From NCBI GenBank assembly GCA_036785705.1, contig JAWUZG010000299.1, positions 1 to 64,000 on the forward strand: a stretch of DNA of 64,000 bases. The letters run 5' to 3'. This DNA comes from Acanthornis magna (taxonomy: Eukaryota > Chordata > Aves > Passeriformes > Acanthizidae). Of the stretch, positions 23,084-34,630 are shown one piece after another; position 1 is the stretch's first letter, and every line of letters begins with the position of its first letter. Position numbers and translations under genes: made by a program. The notes beneath the pieces were generated by a model. The model was given only the letters and a program-made list of their open reading frames with translations. It was not told the origin of the DNA and ran no database searches.

Positions 23084-25460
23084 GCGTGGTCAGAGAACAC
23101 TCAGACAAATATGATCTCATAGATAGATTACTGAGCTCTTCCCAGCTGATTTAGGTATGTAAAGTGTTTAATTAGTAGGAACAGGTGCATTGGTAGTGAA
23201 TGCTCAACTATAAACTACACCTGAAGTTAGTGTGGGATACAAAGATTGCTGCGTGGGCTTACTGTGTGTATCTTAAATGCTACAAGCACTCAAAAATTCA
23301 CCATCCTATTCATGCCTGGTGCCTCCAGAGGTGTCCCTGCTCAGGGCCAGCTGCTTTTGGGGGAGACCCTCAGGAGGCCCTGGCCGCTGCAGATATTTAT
23401 GGGGTAAAGAGGTTTATATGAGGTCAGATTTTTCTGCTGTGTTCGGGCAGTTTGGCATTTTACAAGCCGGGGGAAGGTTCCTGAGAGGCTACTGTTGGTA
23501 TCAGGTGTGTTGTGGGCAGGTCAACGGATGCCAAGCACCAGGCCAGGCTCTGGGGGACAGAGGAGCAAGTTTTGGGGTCATTGTAAATAACCATGGGGCT
23601 GTGAAACGCAATATCTTCCCAAGATCACTCAGGAGGCCAAATATCTGCTTCAGACCCCAACTTTTTCTTCAGTTTCTCCCCAAATCACCCCCGTTCTGTC
23701 CTGGTTGAGCCTCCAGGGGCTCGTGCCTGCTATTCCATGGCTGTCCCCAAGCCACTCGCAGGTAATGGGAGTCACTTTTCCAAGCTGCTGTTAAAGTCCC
23801 TGCTCCCACCGCAGAGCTGAATGTCAGCTTCCCCCAGGGCTTTTCTTTCCTCACAAGCTGGAGGGAACACTCCTGTCTGCAATGCTTTTTTTAGCTTTCT
23901 GCTCCTTGGAGCGGCTGATGTTCTCTCCACAGGGTGAATGTCAATTTTTCTTGGCCCTTCCCTTGCACTGCACTGAGTTTCTTTTTCATAGAAGAAGCTC
24001 TAAAGTGCTTTTAATTGGAAAGAGAAGCATCTGATGGATGTACACACTACTCCAACAGCTTGAATGTTTACTGTAGGGCCTCTCCAGAAAAGCTAATATT
24101 TGCTGAACTTCTGCAAGCAAGGCTTTTAGCACAGTGAATACATTAAACAATAAGAGTTAATCATGGACCTTATTCAAGCTGCACTAGAGCCAAACTCTGA
24201 AATTACAGCCGTCCAAAGCAAAGGTGGCATTAGCACTTCCCGCAGCCTGATAGAAAGACACAAATACATTGTTTTAATTCATGGCAGGGATTTCTGCATA
24301 GCATGATTACAAACTATATTTTTGGCAAGAGTCATTTATTGCAAAAAAAAAAAAAAAAAGGTCAGTCTAAGAAATGGAATGGTTTTTGTTGTTGCTGTTG
24401 CAGTGGTGAATACTTTTACAGAGTGTTTCAGAAATGGGCTGTGCTGCTGAGGTTTTTTTGGATGTTTTCAATGCCTGTAACAAACTCTCCAGAAAGCACA
24501 GATCAAAATGATAGGCAGCAGTCCTGAAGAAAAGGATCATCCCACTCTGCAGTGGAATGCAGAAAGAATTATCTTAGTGATGTATTTTTAAGAATCCTGA
24601 TCTCAGCTCAGTCATTCCCTTGAAAGGAAAGATCACTGCTTGTTGCTGACAGGAATATGAGGGGACTGCAGCATGAGGAGGTGAACTGACTCCGTCACAG
24701 GAAGGGCATGAGGCTCTGGTGCTGTGCAACGTCCATTTTCTGAAAGGAAAGCTCCCTGACTTGTGCTGGGGTTCTCAGTTCCTCACTGTGAACTCAAACC
24801 ACTGAACTCCCTGCTTTTCCCACAGCGCAGCCCTTTGCAGAGTCGTGCTCAGCCTGCACATGCAAAACTGGCAATAAATGCTCTAACTCATTTAGGAAGT
24901 TTCAGAAAGAACTCCAGGATTTATTATACCAGAGCTGCCCAGTTCAGACTCTGATGGAAAGGTCCTCAGTACCTCAAACAAGCAGAAGAAAATCAAGTTG
25001 GCACAGAAAATCTGGAAACTCAGACGCAGAACGAGCTGGGAGAGCAAGCACTTCAGGGCTCATGTTCTAAACGTTTCGCTGTCAGCTGGAAAAAAGGCAC
25101 AGCTCCAAGTTGGGTGATCAGCAGTGAAATACAACTCCCAAGCTGAATTCCTTATCAAGCCACAGGGATAAATAGCAACTCTTTCTGGGAGGAAGAGGCA
25201 GATATAAAACGCCTCTTAAAACACTTTTCAGGCAGCTTTCCCTGCTGTGCACAGACCTTTACAATGCCACCTTGTAGGACCATTGTTCTCAGACATCATT
25301 TGTGCTGTGACAGGACTGAATCCTTCCCAATCTAGATTTCATTGGGAAGGATGAAAAGACCTCACAAAACAATGTCTTAATACTTAGTTGACCCAGATCT
25401 TGCTGCTCAACAGTTTTATATTGTTTTAGATTTTGTACATTTGATCACAAATTACTAGAG
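23084..25460. other. Unique non-coding DNA, 2.4 kb
   Basis: No gene is recognised. A GC-rich block at 23320-23720 carries a 143-codon open frame without recognisable features. The segment 24050-24330 is repeat-free and AT-rich with the look of a conserved non-coding element, closed by an A17 run at about 24343-24359. Confidence 0.4.
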
Positions 25461-25560
25461 TTTTTTTTTTTTGTTTGTTTTTGGGGTTGTTTTTTTTTGT
25501 TGTTGGTTTTTTTTTGTTTGTTTGTTTGTTTGTTTTTTTGGTTTTTTTTTTTTTTTTTTG
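25461..25560. repeat. T-rich / GTTT simple repeat
   Basis: About 100 bp consist almost wholly of T with scattered G, including a block of five GTTT units. No recognisable retroposon lies directly beside it, so it is treated as low-complexity sequence rather than a poly-A tail. Confidence 0.9.
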
Positions 25561-27615
25561 TAATTCTAACTACACAGAGCCTGGTCTTACTTACTAAAGC
25601 CCTGCTTCAGAAAATCCCTGGAATCCCTCCTCGTGGCTGTCACCCAGGCAGCACATCTTCGTCAGTCTCTCTCCATCAGAACAGGAAGCAACTTAAAGTT
25701 CTTGTGAGTTGTCACCCTCTCATTTTATCTTAAAATGCAAATTGAGTCAAGGAGGAAAAGAAAGACAGATATTGCAATGGCACCTGATAGAAAACAAACC
25801 TTTTCTAACTAGAATGTCAGGTTTTCATTATCAGAAAATGAGAATTATTTCTCCTGTGGGCCTTTTTTTTTTTTTAATCAATTTATTTAAGAATGTTCTA
25901 TATTTTTACAGTTCAGTGTGATTAGAAGCAACAATAATATGGTTTAAGGTGTCGGAAAAGAACCAGAAATACAAGAAAACTTCAAAATAAACTCCTGGCA
26001 CTAATAAAGATGACATTATATTTTATATTTAGTGATTGCATGCTGCAGGTAGCAAAGAGCACCTTGTGACAGAGTTCGATAAATATTTCAGTGCTTATGG
26101 GCTCAGGTGTTTTAATACTTGGATTATGAAGTAAGATGAAAAAGGTTCCTTTGGTTTCTTTGTTTTGTGGTTATTTTCTAAATTGCAAATTAAACCACAG
26201 TTAAAATTGTGTTTTATCTACCTGCGAAGAATCAGGATGGGTCCAGAAAGACATTTCTGCTCTCTGCCCACTAAAAGGTATTTCCAGGCAAAGTACACAC
26301 TCAGCTCCCCCTGTAATGAATCCTGCACTTTTGAGCAGCACTCTTTTGATATACTGGAAATAATTTATTAAAAGATCTCCGCAGAATGGAAGTTGCATGG
26401 GTGAAGCAATAAAAGGAAATGTGGAGCTCATTTAATCCTGGCCTACTTTAACCACAGTTCATCTGAAATTCTGGATCTGAGAGCAGATTTAATGCCCACT
26501 TCCAGTCCTCAGGGTATTTATATCAGGAAGGTGCTCCAATGTACAGCAATAAGAAAAGCAACTTCCTACTGCTGCCATTGATCAAAGGGAATTCCACTGA
26601 ATCTGCATGATTTAAAGCTTTAATTTGTGTAATGGCACATTAATAGCACAGCTGTTACACAACACTTTTACCTTTTCTGTTCCTTAATCCTTATCAACAC
26701 ACACTGCATTTTGCCAAATGACAACAGTAAATTTGACTGTAACATGGAAAAGAGGCAAAATATTGGGATTTTATAGTATGCACTAAGTAGTGGAATTTTT
26801 TTTTAATAGGATACAGAAATTGGGAACATGTAATGAGGAAAGAAATGGTAACTAGGAGATAGAGTTCACATTTTAGGTGTTGCTTCAGCAGTGAGAAATA
26901 TTTTTCACTTTGCAACTCATGCAGAGGATTCCCAACAGCAGAAAGAGCTCAAATTAAAATTCACCTCCCACATCTCGTATCTGCAGCTCGGTCATCTTTT
27001 TTTTTGAGTGAGGATCTCATTTACCAAGAGATGCATTTTACCTGCACATTTCTGCAAACCAACAGATAGGCTGTTAAGTCCTGTGCACTATATCCAGAAT
27101 GAGGAAGACTGATATAAACTGGAATTTTTCTTTCCAGCTCCTCTTTCCTCCTGCAAATTGCATTTATAGTGTGTAGCATTAACAAATGAAAGAAGCCTTA
27201 TCTATGCTGAATCTTAGCAATGAACATTTTTTCTCGATCTTCTTTTCATTCTGAGTGTGTGCAAAAGTTCATTTGAAAAGTGAGGAAGTAATGAAGTACC
27301 AGCAAGAAGTAAGAAAAAAGGCAAAAGAAACCCAGCACAAAATCAGCCCTCATGGGTTTGCAGTTATTTTGATAGCTACTCCTTGCCTTGAATTCATATT
27401 TTAAACCTCCAGTGCAAGGTTTTCCACAATCTTGTGTTTGTTTAGCTCTTTACTATCTCAGGACTTGAAAAAATCTAGCCAACACCCAGGCAAGGCCAAT
27501 GGAGCCCCAGGGGTGTAAAACAGGTGCAAGAGAGAGAAGAATGAGGTCTTGGAAGGTTCAGGAGTTTTTAAACAGCCTCCTGTAGTGCACCACCTCAGAA
27601 TAATGTGGGGTCAAG
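25561..27615. other. Unique non-coding DNA, 2 kb
   Basis: No gene is recognised. The segment 26545-26670 is AT-rich and repeat-free, with a TCF/LEF-like GATCAAAGG at 26580-26588 and several ATTA-type motifs. Open frames are short. Confidence 0.4.
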
Positions 27616-27708
27616 GAATCACAGAACTGTTAAGGGTGAAAAAGACCTTTAAGATAATTGAGTCCAACCGTCAACCACTGTCATGTCCACCAGTAAATTG
27701 TGTCCCCA
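27616..27708 (-). mobile_element. Older CR1 3'-end fragment
   Basis: The plus strand reads AATCACAGAACTGTTAAGGG, then 'AAAAAGACCTTTAAGATAATTGAGTCCAACCGTCAACC'-like sequence. This is the reverse complement of a CR1 type different from its neighbour. It is cut off after about 90 bp, directly at the 3' tail of the next CR1. Confidence 0.85.
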
Positions 27709-27710
27709 GA

Positions 27711-28256
27711 TCCCAGAATCCCAGAATGGTTTAGGCTGGAAGAGACCCTAAAGCCTGTCCAGTGCCACCCCTGCCATGGGCAGGGACACCTTCCACTGTC
27801 CCAGGCTGCTCCAAGCCCCAATGTCCAACCTGGCCTTGGGCACTGCCAGGGATCCAGGGGCAGCCACAGCTTCTCTGGGCACCTGTGCCAGGGCCTGCCC
27901 ACCCTCCCAGGGAACAATTCCTTCCCAATAGCCCAACTATCCCTGCCCTCTGGCACTGGGAAGCCATTCCCTGTGTCCTGTCCCTCCAGTTCCTGATGAA
28001 CTGTCCCTCTCCAGCTCTCCTGGAGCCCCTTCAGACCCTGGCAGGAGCTGTGAGGTCTCCACACAACCTTCTCCTCTCCAGGCTGAACGTTCCCAGCTCT
28101 CCCAGCCTGGCTCCATGTGGGAGCTGCTCCAGCCTCCTCAGCAGCTCCATGGCCTCTATGGACTCACTCCAACAGTTCCATGTGCTCCTTGTGTTGGGGA
28201 CACCAGCCCTGGGCACTGCATTCCAGCAGGGTCTCATGAGAGCTCTGTGCAGTAAC
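27711..28256 (-). mobile_element. CR1 LINE fragment, 546 bp, one of the longest in the window
   Basis: On the plus strand it opens with two tail units (TCCCAGAA), then GGTTTAGGCTGGAAGAGACC, the 'GCCATGGGCAGGGACACC' block, 'TCTCTGGGCACCTGTGCC', 'TTCCTTCCCAATAGCC', 'CTCCTCTCCAGGCTGAACG', and ends near 'GCATTCCAGCAGGGTCTCATG'. In element sense it covers the final part of CR1; the 5' side is missing. Open frames of up to 167 codons here are repeat-derived. Confidence 0.95.
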
Positions 28257-30054
28257 AGTGTGTAAATGTATGTATTCTATATCAAAAAGCTGTTTCCAGC
28301 ATTGAGCTCCCTAAACCTCTTCACTTGAACAAGTGGAATAGACAATTTATAGGCAATTAAATTAGCTTTTATTGAAAAGCTGACCTGCAATTCAAGCATA
28401 ATTATCAATGCCTTCTCAGAGATTTTCTATTTTGCTTTTCAATAACAGCAATTGAGTTTTGAAATCCCCAAGGACACCAAGAAGTAGCTGTGCCATTCAT
28501 AGGTTGTGCTTTGACTTCTAGTGTGTACTTCTTGTAAATCTCTTAAAAAATACTGTTCCTTTGTTCCTACATTTGTTGCAACACCAAGAGCTCACTTTTC
28601 TCTTCAGGATGTCACAGGTAATGCAATTAAATTATTGAACAAGATTACAAGATTTCCTATCAACTCAAAATAATTTGAAAAGAAATTCAGAAGGAAATGT
28701 AAAAAAATAAATGTTTTTTTACCAGCTACCTGAATGATATAAAAGAAAGTGAAAGGCACAATATGAAATGTTTTTCATTGTTTTGGTTTGGGGTTTTTTC
28801 AGAATACTGTCTGAAACATAAACAACTCTTGACAGACACCAATGGAGTTAATGTCGTGTCTATTATTTTGGTGACAGTACTTCAATTTTGTTTTCAAATT
28901 ATCATTTTGCACTCCTTTGTTGTGGCTCGATTTGCGTTTGAAATGGCTACACAGTTTGGAAACATGTAATTGTTGTCTACATTGCAGGGAGGGAAATGTG
29001 CAAGAAAATTTTAGTCTCTCTGTGCCTTTGAAAGAAAGGACCATAATTAGATTGGTTAGAATCCGGATACTTGCACTGTTTGAACAGTTGAAATGTTTAA
29101 TTAAAATTCACAGGTGAAATTTGATACAAGAGTTGGAATGATTCAGAGAGGTTCACACTACATGAAAGAATATTTAGCAATTAGTACTTTCCATTTTTTC
29201 TGCTTAAAAATATAATTTCCATGTCTCCTGAAAAAATTGAAACTTTCACATCATCCACTCACCAAGATTTCCTTGAAGGACAACCACTACCTGTAACATC
29301 TCGGTTTGAGAAGAAAATTTGGCATATCTCAGAGAAAACCAGCTTATTTCTCATTATTTCTTTGTAATTGTCAGTGAATTAAAATCTCTGTTATTTGGGG
29401 GATTTTTATTAGCCCAGGAAATTAGTCACAATGACAATTAGAACAAATTATTTTATCACTGGGACCTGTGGCAAGTTGACTGCTGAAAAAAGGCACCTGT
29501 ATATCTTCTCAAAAATGGCATTGAGCAGTGGCGAGGAACTTGTTAGAAATACTTCAAGGTTCCTTTAAAATTCTTTCAAATTCTTTTAAGGATTTAAAAA
29601 TGTTTTCTCTACTAATTTTTTAAGGTCAGTAATATGTGAACATTTACTAGTGGGTCTGTTTATCCTATTGAAATGTATTGATAGAAAAGTTTGTTATTAA
29701 TGCATCAGTTGACACATTAAGACAATTAATTTTACTAATAAATTAATTGAATTATATTGATATCAGAACATGTACATAGATCACTGTAAATTCACAGCTT
29801 TTAATGTAAACTAACAAATAATAATAAAACAATAAGCTAACAAATTGGTGCTGAGCTGGAAAATATCGACCACAAAAATCATTTAGCAGTGACAGATTTA
29901 ATTGTTATTTATCCCAGCCAAAATACACAGTTCCAAATAATTTCAAAGGTGCTAAAGACACCTCAAAGCCTAATTAATTAGGTTTCTAATTATTATTAGT
30001 AGTATTATTTTTAAGTGAATTAAAATGGAAGAAGTCTCTATCGGAAGTATGGCA
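28257..30054. other. AT-rich unique DNA with conserved-element look
   Basis: No gene or transposon is recognised in 1.8 kb. The segments 28325-28470 and 29380-29520 are repeat-free with motifs such as GCAATTAAATTAGC and GACCTGTGG. The stretch 29680-30010 is extremely AT-rich with many TTAAT/ATTA motifs. These are candidates for regulatory DNA, on appearance only. Confidence 0.35.
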
Positions 30055-30140
30055 GTGGTGCTGGGTTTATGGTTGATCTTGGTGATCTTAGAGTCCTTTT
30101 CCAGCCTTAATGATTCCATGATTCAGTAATTTGGTGATTC
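30055..30140 (+). mobile_element. CR1 LINE 3'-terminal fragment
   Basis: It reads GGTGATCTTAGAGTCCTTTT, then CCAGCCTTAATGATTCCATG and further tail units ATTCAGTA and GGTGATTC. This is the very 3' end of a CR1 in forward orientation, about 85 bp. Confidence 0.82.
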
Positions 30141-30738
30141 TCAGGCTTGCACTTGTCCAGGAGAGACAGAACTTTTCATTTTCCAGGGTCACGCTGCAGA
30201 GAGAAAGGGCAGAAGGTTCAGATCCCGCTGAAACTTCTCTTGACAGCTGCTCTCAGTGCTGGTGTGAGCCAGGGAAAGCAGATTTACAAATCTACAAATC
30301 ATCAGGATACTCCATTGGGAAGCTGGGGAAGGATTATCTCACACTTCTCTGCAGCCAGCAGCACTTTTCCTTCATCCCACAGCTCACAGGACAGGGCTGG
30401 ACACACAGTCCAAGCCATCGTGGAGCTGTCACTTTGGGGTACGTTGTGCATGGAGACATCTCCAGACTTGTCACTTCTTCAGGATCAGAAAAAAGACAAA
30501 ATAAAAGATGGAGAAGGCAGTTATCTGCCAGGAGCTCATCGGAGGTGACAGGGTGGTGTGCTGATATGACCCAGCACGGCTCAGAAAGTTGGGAATGGGA
30601 TGATCGAACCTTAGTGCTGGAGAGCAGAGCGTTTGATCGTGGAAAAACAGGTCAAGATTCCTGCGCAGAGAAAAACCTGAGAACCTGAGTGCTCCCGCTC
30701 TGTCCACAGCAGGGCAGCCCAGCAGCAATCCAAGCATA
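30141..30738. other. Unique DNA with open frames of 185 and 133 codons
   Basis: No known repeat. The frame at 30131-30688 begins inside the CR1 tail and overlaps a second long frame; neither product resembles a known protein. I treat the block as non-coding. Confidence 0.4.
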
Positions 30739-30896
30739 GAATCCCAGAGTCCTCAGGCTGGAAAACCCTCCAGGATCATCTGCCATGATTCCCATGGAAT
30801 CACAGAGTCCTCAGGCTGGAAAACTCTCCAGGATCATCCTCCATGATTCCCATGGAATCACAGAGTCCTCAGGCTGCAAAACCCTCCAGGATCATC
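30739..30896. repeat. 58-bp minisatellite, 2.7 copies, at a CR1 tail
   Basis: Copies lie at 30739-30796, 30797-30854 and 30855-30896 (partial, continuing as the CR1 body). Each holds GAGTCCTCAGGCTG, CTCCAGGATCATC and the CR1-tail-like CATGATTCCCATG. Copies one and two differ at about four positions. Confidence 0.93.
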
Positions 30897-31094
30897 CAGC
30901 CCAACCCTCAACCTATGCCATCACCGTGGTCACCACCAAACCCTGCCCTCAATGCCACATCCACCTGGGTTTTGGACACTTCCAGGGATTCTGCCCTGGG
31001 CAGCCTGGTCCAAAGCTTGACAAACCTTTTTGTGAGAAAATTTTTCCTAATGTCTAATCTGACCCTTCCCTGGCACAACTGGGACCCTTTCCTA
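30855..31094 (-). mobile_element. CR1 LINE 3'-end fragment with expanded tail
   Basis: The plus strand reads CAGAGTCCTCAGGCTGCAAA, then 'GGATCATCCAGCCCAACCCTC', 'CACTTCCAGGGATTCTGCC' and 'TCCCTGGCACAACTGGGACCC'. It is the reverse complement of an older CR1 type. Its terminal segment is the unit of the adjoining 58-bp minisatellite. Confidence 0.9.
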
Positions 31095-33319
31095 TGGAGG
31101 GTAAAAACGAGGATGAGACAACTTTACGGATCATCTTAAGGCAGCTGGACACAGGAATATGGAAGATCGATCAGGGGCCTTGAAAATGGTAAAAAAGACA
31201 TCAACAACTCTTCTTTGGATCTGTCCAAACATTTGATTATTCCATTCAGTGAGAAAACAACAGTTTAAATGATTCTTACAGAACAAAAATTGAATTCTTT
31301 TGTTGCTTGAAATCTCCTTTAGGTTAACGGAGTTTGTAGAAACTCTAGTAGGACATTATGTTAACATCAAAATAAGCAAACTGATTTTTACTTTCTGTGC
31401 TATTTTATTATTAAAGCAATTTGGTGAATTGAACATGAATTAGCAAGTGATTTGATCCACCAACAATTACGTTTTTGACAAAGCCAATACACATAACAGA
31501 AGGAATTAATTTTTTAATAAAAATCTGAGGAAAAAATTCAATAGTTATATTATGCCTTTTGAATAACTTGTGTGAACTCTGACTTATCTTAAGAGCAGAA
31601 AGGAAATTGTTTTTTCCTATTAGTGGTCAGCATCTTTTGTAAAAGCTGCATCCTCACAACAGTGTTTTGCAGGAGGCACAAGGAGAATGTCTGGAAAAAA
31701 TTCCTAAAACCAGAACACTTTTCCCTTTTAAGTCTATTTTCCCACTGATCAACTCCAAGTCACAGAAAAAAAGAATCCTGAATTCTTCTCCAACTATCCA
31801 CTCCCTTGACTTAACAGTTTTCAGTAGGAATTTATCATTGCCACTTATCTACAGCCAAATGTGCAAAAAATGTGGAAAGAACAGAGGGAGAGAGAAAATT
31901 ATCTGCTTAGTCTGTCATTGAATTAATTAATTACTTGCACTAGTCCTTTCAGCCCATCTATTACTTAAATAATCAATAATTTATGCATTTTTATTCTATA
32001 ATGCTTTTCTTAGATTTAATATGGAATAGAAGCGGCTTTATCCTTTTAATAATTCTGGAAAATTGTTGAGAATTTCAGCACATTTCTATTCTGCCTCCTG
32101 AGCCTACCTTTTTTTGCCTCAGGATTTGATGAGAGCTCCTTGACACCACAGCAAAAATTCTCCCGATCCTCACATGAACTGCACCTTGCAGTTATTTCTC
32201 CTCATGTTTGCTTCCTTGGTGCCTTCCTGGGTTATTTTTCGCCTGCTGCAGGAATGTGCAAACACATTCACTGTATCAGCTGAACAATCTGTTGTAATTT
32301 TTTCAACCTGTGCAGGCTTTTGCCTTTTTTTTTTCCTTATTCTATATTAGTTTATTTTCTTCAACAGCTTATTCCCTTTTCTTTTCCAGAGGAGGATAAT
32401 TTTAACAACTTTTTCTGTCTGGTACTACTTAACCACACTGGTACCCACTGCCCTTTTCAACTATTCACACTTAATAGATTCATTTCCCCTGTGTACCTTG
32501 TGGTGGTGGTTTATTAACTGCTTTTCCGCAGTAGATGGCACATGCAATTCACAGTAGGATTTCTGTTAACATTTCTTCAGGTGTTCTGCATTCCCTAAAA
32601 ACTTTGGCAGAATTAAAAACGGGGAAAAGGAAAGAAAGAACCATTTTGAAAGATTCCTTCACTGCAGGCAAATCCTCTCATTGAGGTTGTTCTATTTTGA
32701 CTATCTTCCATCATTAAAGACTCCTAATTTTTTTCCAAGAGAACGAGGTGTAAGCCTAGATTTCAACCATATTCCATTTCAAGCAAATATATTTGGCTTA
32801 CTGAGAATGTCTTAAGTCCTTTGAATGAGGTTTGTTTATTTTCTTCCCTTTGAGGTTTGTGTTGAGGCACACCTTTAAAGATTCCATATCTATCCATTAC
32901 TTGGAGCTGAGGTAATTCCTTTACGGAGCACATTGAGATCTTTATGGATGGGAGTTGCCTGATACAATAATTTTCAGTTCTGCTGCTGTTCTGAAAACAT
33001 GATTTAAAAGCAGTAGTGAAAAGTTATCTTTCCCTGCAGCCTCCTCCAGGAGGGTTTGTGTGGCCTGCAGAGAGCTGGGGCTGTAATTGTAAAGGATTAT
33101 CTGCTGCCTGGAGAAGCTACACAACTAAACACATTCCAAGAGCTGTTCCTACATTTGAACCATGTATCATTTGAAAAGATGACCAAACATCTAAGGACAT
33201 GCCTACAATGAGAAGATCAGAGAGTATTCCAAAGCAGCCTCACACAAATTATTTACGACAGGCACATTGTGCATCTGAATTTATCCCCAACACCAGGGAA
33301 GGGGCTGCTTGGAATTAGG
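31095..33319. other. Unique AT-rich non-coding DNA, 2.2 kb
   Basis: No gene is recognised. The stretch 31240-31510 is repeat-free and AT-rich with regulatory-element appearance. The right end (about 33290-33319) may be the decayed start of the next CR1. Confidence 0.4.
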
Positions 33320-33470
33320 AGGGGCTGCCCAGGGAGGTTTGGAGTGCCCATCCCTGGAGGTGTCCAGGGAAGGCCTGGACGTGGCACTCAGTGCTCTGGG
33401 CTGGGGACAAGGTGGGGTTTGCTCTCTTGATGGTCTTGGAGGGCTTTTCCAACCTCAGTGATTCTGTGAA
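33320..33470 (+). mobile_element. CR1 LINE 3'-end fragment
   Basis: It runs GGGCTGCCCAGGGAGGTTTG, 'CCATCCCTGGAGGTGTCCAGG', 'GGACGTGGCACTCAGTGCTC' and 'TTTTCCAACCTCAGTGATTC'. This is the classic forward CR1 3' end, of the same type as 41103-41374. Confidence 0.95.
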
Positions 33471-33750
33471 TCCACTGATATGATACAGCTCCATTTGGGT
33501 TTTCTAAGGACTGGGCCTTCAAAATTAACATTTCTTGATGAATGCATTTCATTTTAGGTTGGACAGAAGTCTGATCCACAGCACCGAAGTTTTGTTTGCT
33601 TATTTTGAAATAATCTCCATCAATACCTCACTCAAATCAGCACAAAATGGATCCCCTGGACAGTGTCAGTGCAGACATGTGATGATCTCTGAGCAAAGAG
33701 CTGACTGGCAGGTGCAGGAACATCTTCCCTCCGAAATGGTACCTTCAACA

Positions 33751-34008
33751 CAGAGTCACAGAATCACAATCATAGAATCAGAATCACTGAATATTTTAGG
33801 TTGGAAAAGCCTTTCAAGAACAGCCATTCCCCCAGCACTGCCAAGGCCACCACTAACCCGTGTCTCCAAGTGTCACATCTACACGTCTTTTAAATCCCTC
33901 CAGGGATGGGGACTCCGCCACTGCCCACGGCAGTTGTGCCAGAGCTCCACAAGTCTTTCTGTGATGAAATTTTCCCTATCTCCAATCTAAACCTCCCCTG
34001 GCACAACA
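33751..34008 (-). mobile_element. CR1 LINE 3'-end fragment with repeated tail
   Basis: The plus strand opens with a run of degenerate tail units (CAGAGTCA, CAGAATCA, CATAGAATCA), then TTTTAGGTTGGAAAAGCC, 'AGGGATGGGGACTCCGCCACTGC' and 'CCTCCCCTGGCACAACAGC'. It is an older CR1 type in reverse. Confidence 0.92.
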
Positions 34009-34440
34009 GCATAAAGATCAAACTTTTAGTGAAGCTGAGCTGTGCTTGGGATGCTGCTAATCCCTGCATTTCTGGTGCCTTTCCAGGGCTATAAACCAAT
34101 CCTTCCCAGGAGGCTGATTGTCTGACTGTGACATTTGGTCTGTTTGCAGCTCAGGCTTGGGACGTTCAGTGACTGTCCTGATGACACAAGATGGATTTCT
34201 CAATGTCCAGGGAATTGCACTTCTGGAGAAAAGCATCTTCTTTAGCAGCATTGAAGCCAAGATATCAGAAGTCTCGGGGGAAACAAATTTGATTTTAATT
34301 CCCCAATATCATAAACAGTGTTCTGTTTATTTTCTATAATAAAATTTGTGTTTAAAGTGCTGCACATTTTAATGTTTCAGTATAGATGTAAACACGTACT
34401 GAAATTTTAAAATAAGATATTTATATGTATTGGAACATGT
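34009..34440. other. Unique non-coding DNA
   Basis: No gene or repeat is recognised between two CR1 copies of opposite orientation. Confidence 0.45.
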
Positions 34441-34630
34441 ACTGGCACAGGTGCCCAGAGAAGCTGTGGCTGCCCCTGGATCCCTGGCAGTGTCCAAGGC
34501 CAGGTTGGACATTGGGGCTTGGAGCAGCCTGGGACAGTGGGAGGTGTCCCTGCCCATGGCAGGGGTGGCACTGAATGGGCTTTGAGGTCCCTCCCAACCC
34601 AAAACCATTCTGGGATTCTGGGATTCCATG
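34441..34630 (+). mobile_element. CR1 LINE 3'-end fragment, passerine type
   Basis: It begins ACTGGCACAGGTGCCCAGAG, continues through 'GGAGCAGCCTGGGACAGTGG' and ends 'CCAAAACCATTCTGGGATTC' plus a further tail unit. It is close in sequence to the copies at 20064 and 53880. Confidence 0.95.

Noticed and set aside
25461..25560. T-rich tract as the poly-A tail of a minus-strand processed pseudogene
   Set aside because: The adjoining sequence resembles no known gene, and the tract is mixed with GTTT units.
30131..30688. 185-codon open frame
   Set aside because: It starts inside a CR1 tail, overlaps another long frame, resembles no known family, and shows no promoter or splice evidence.
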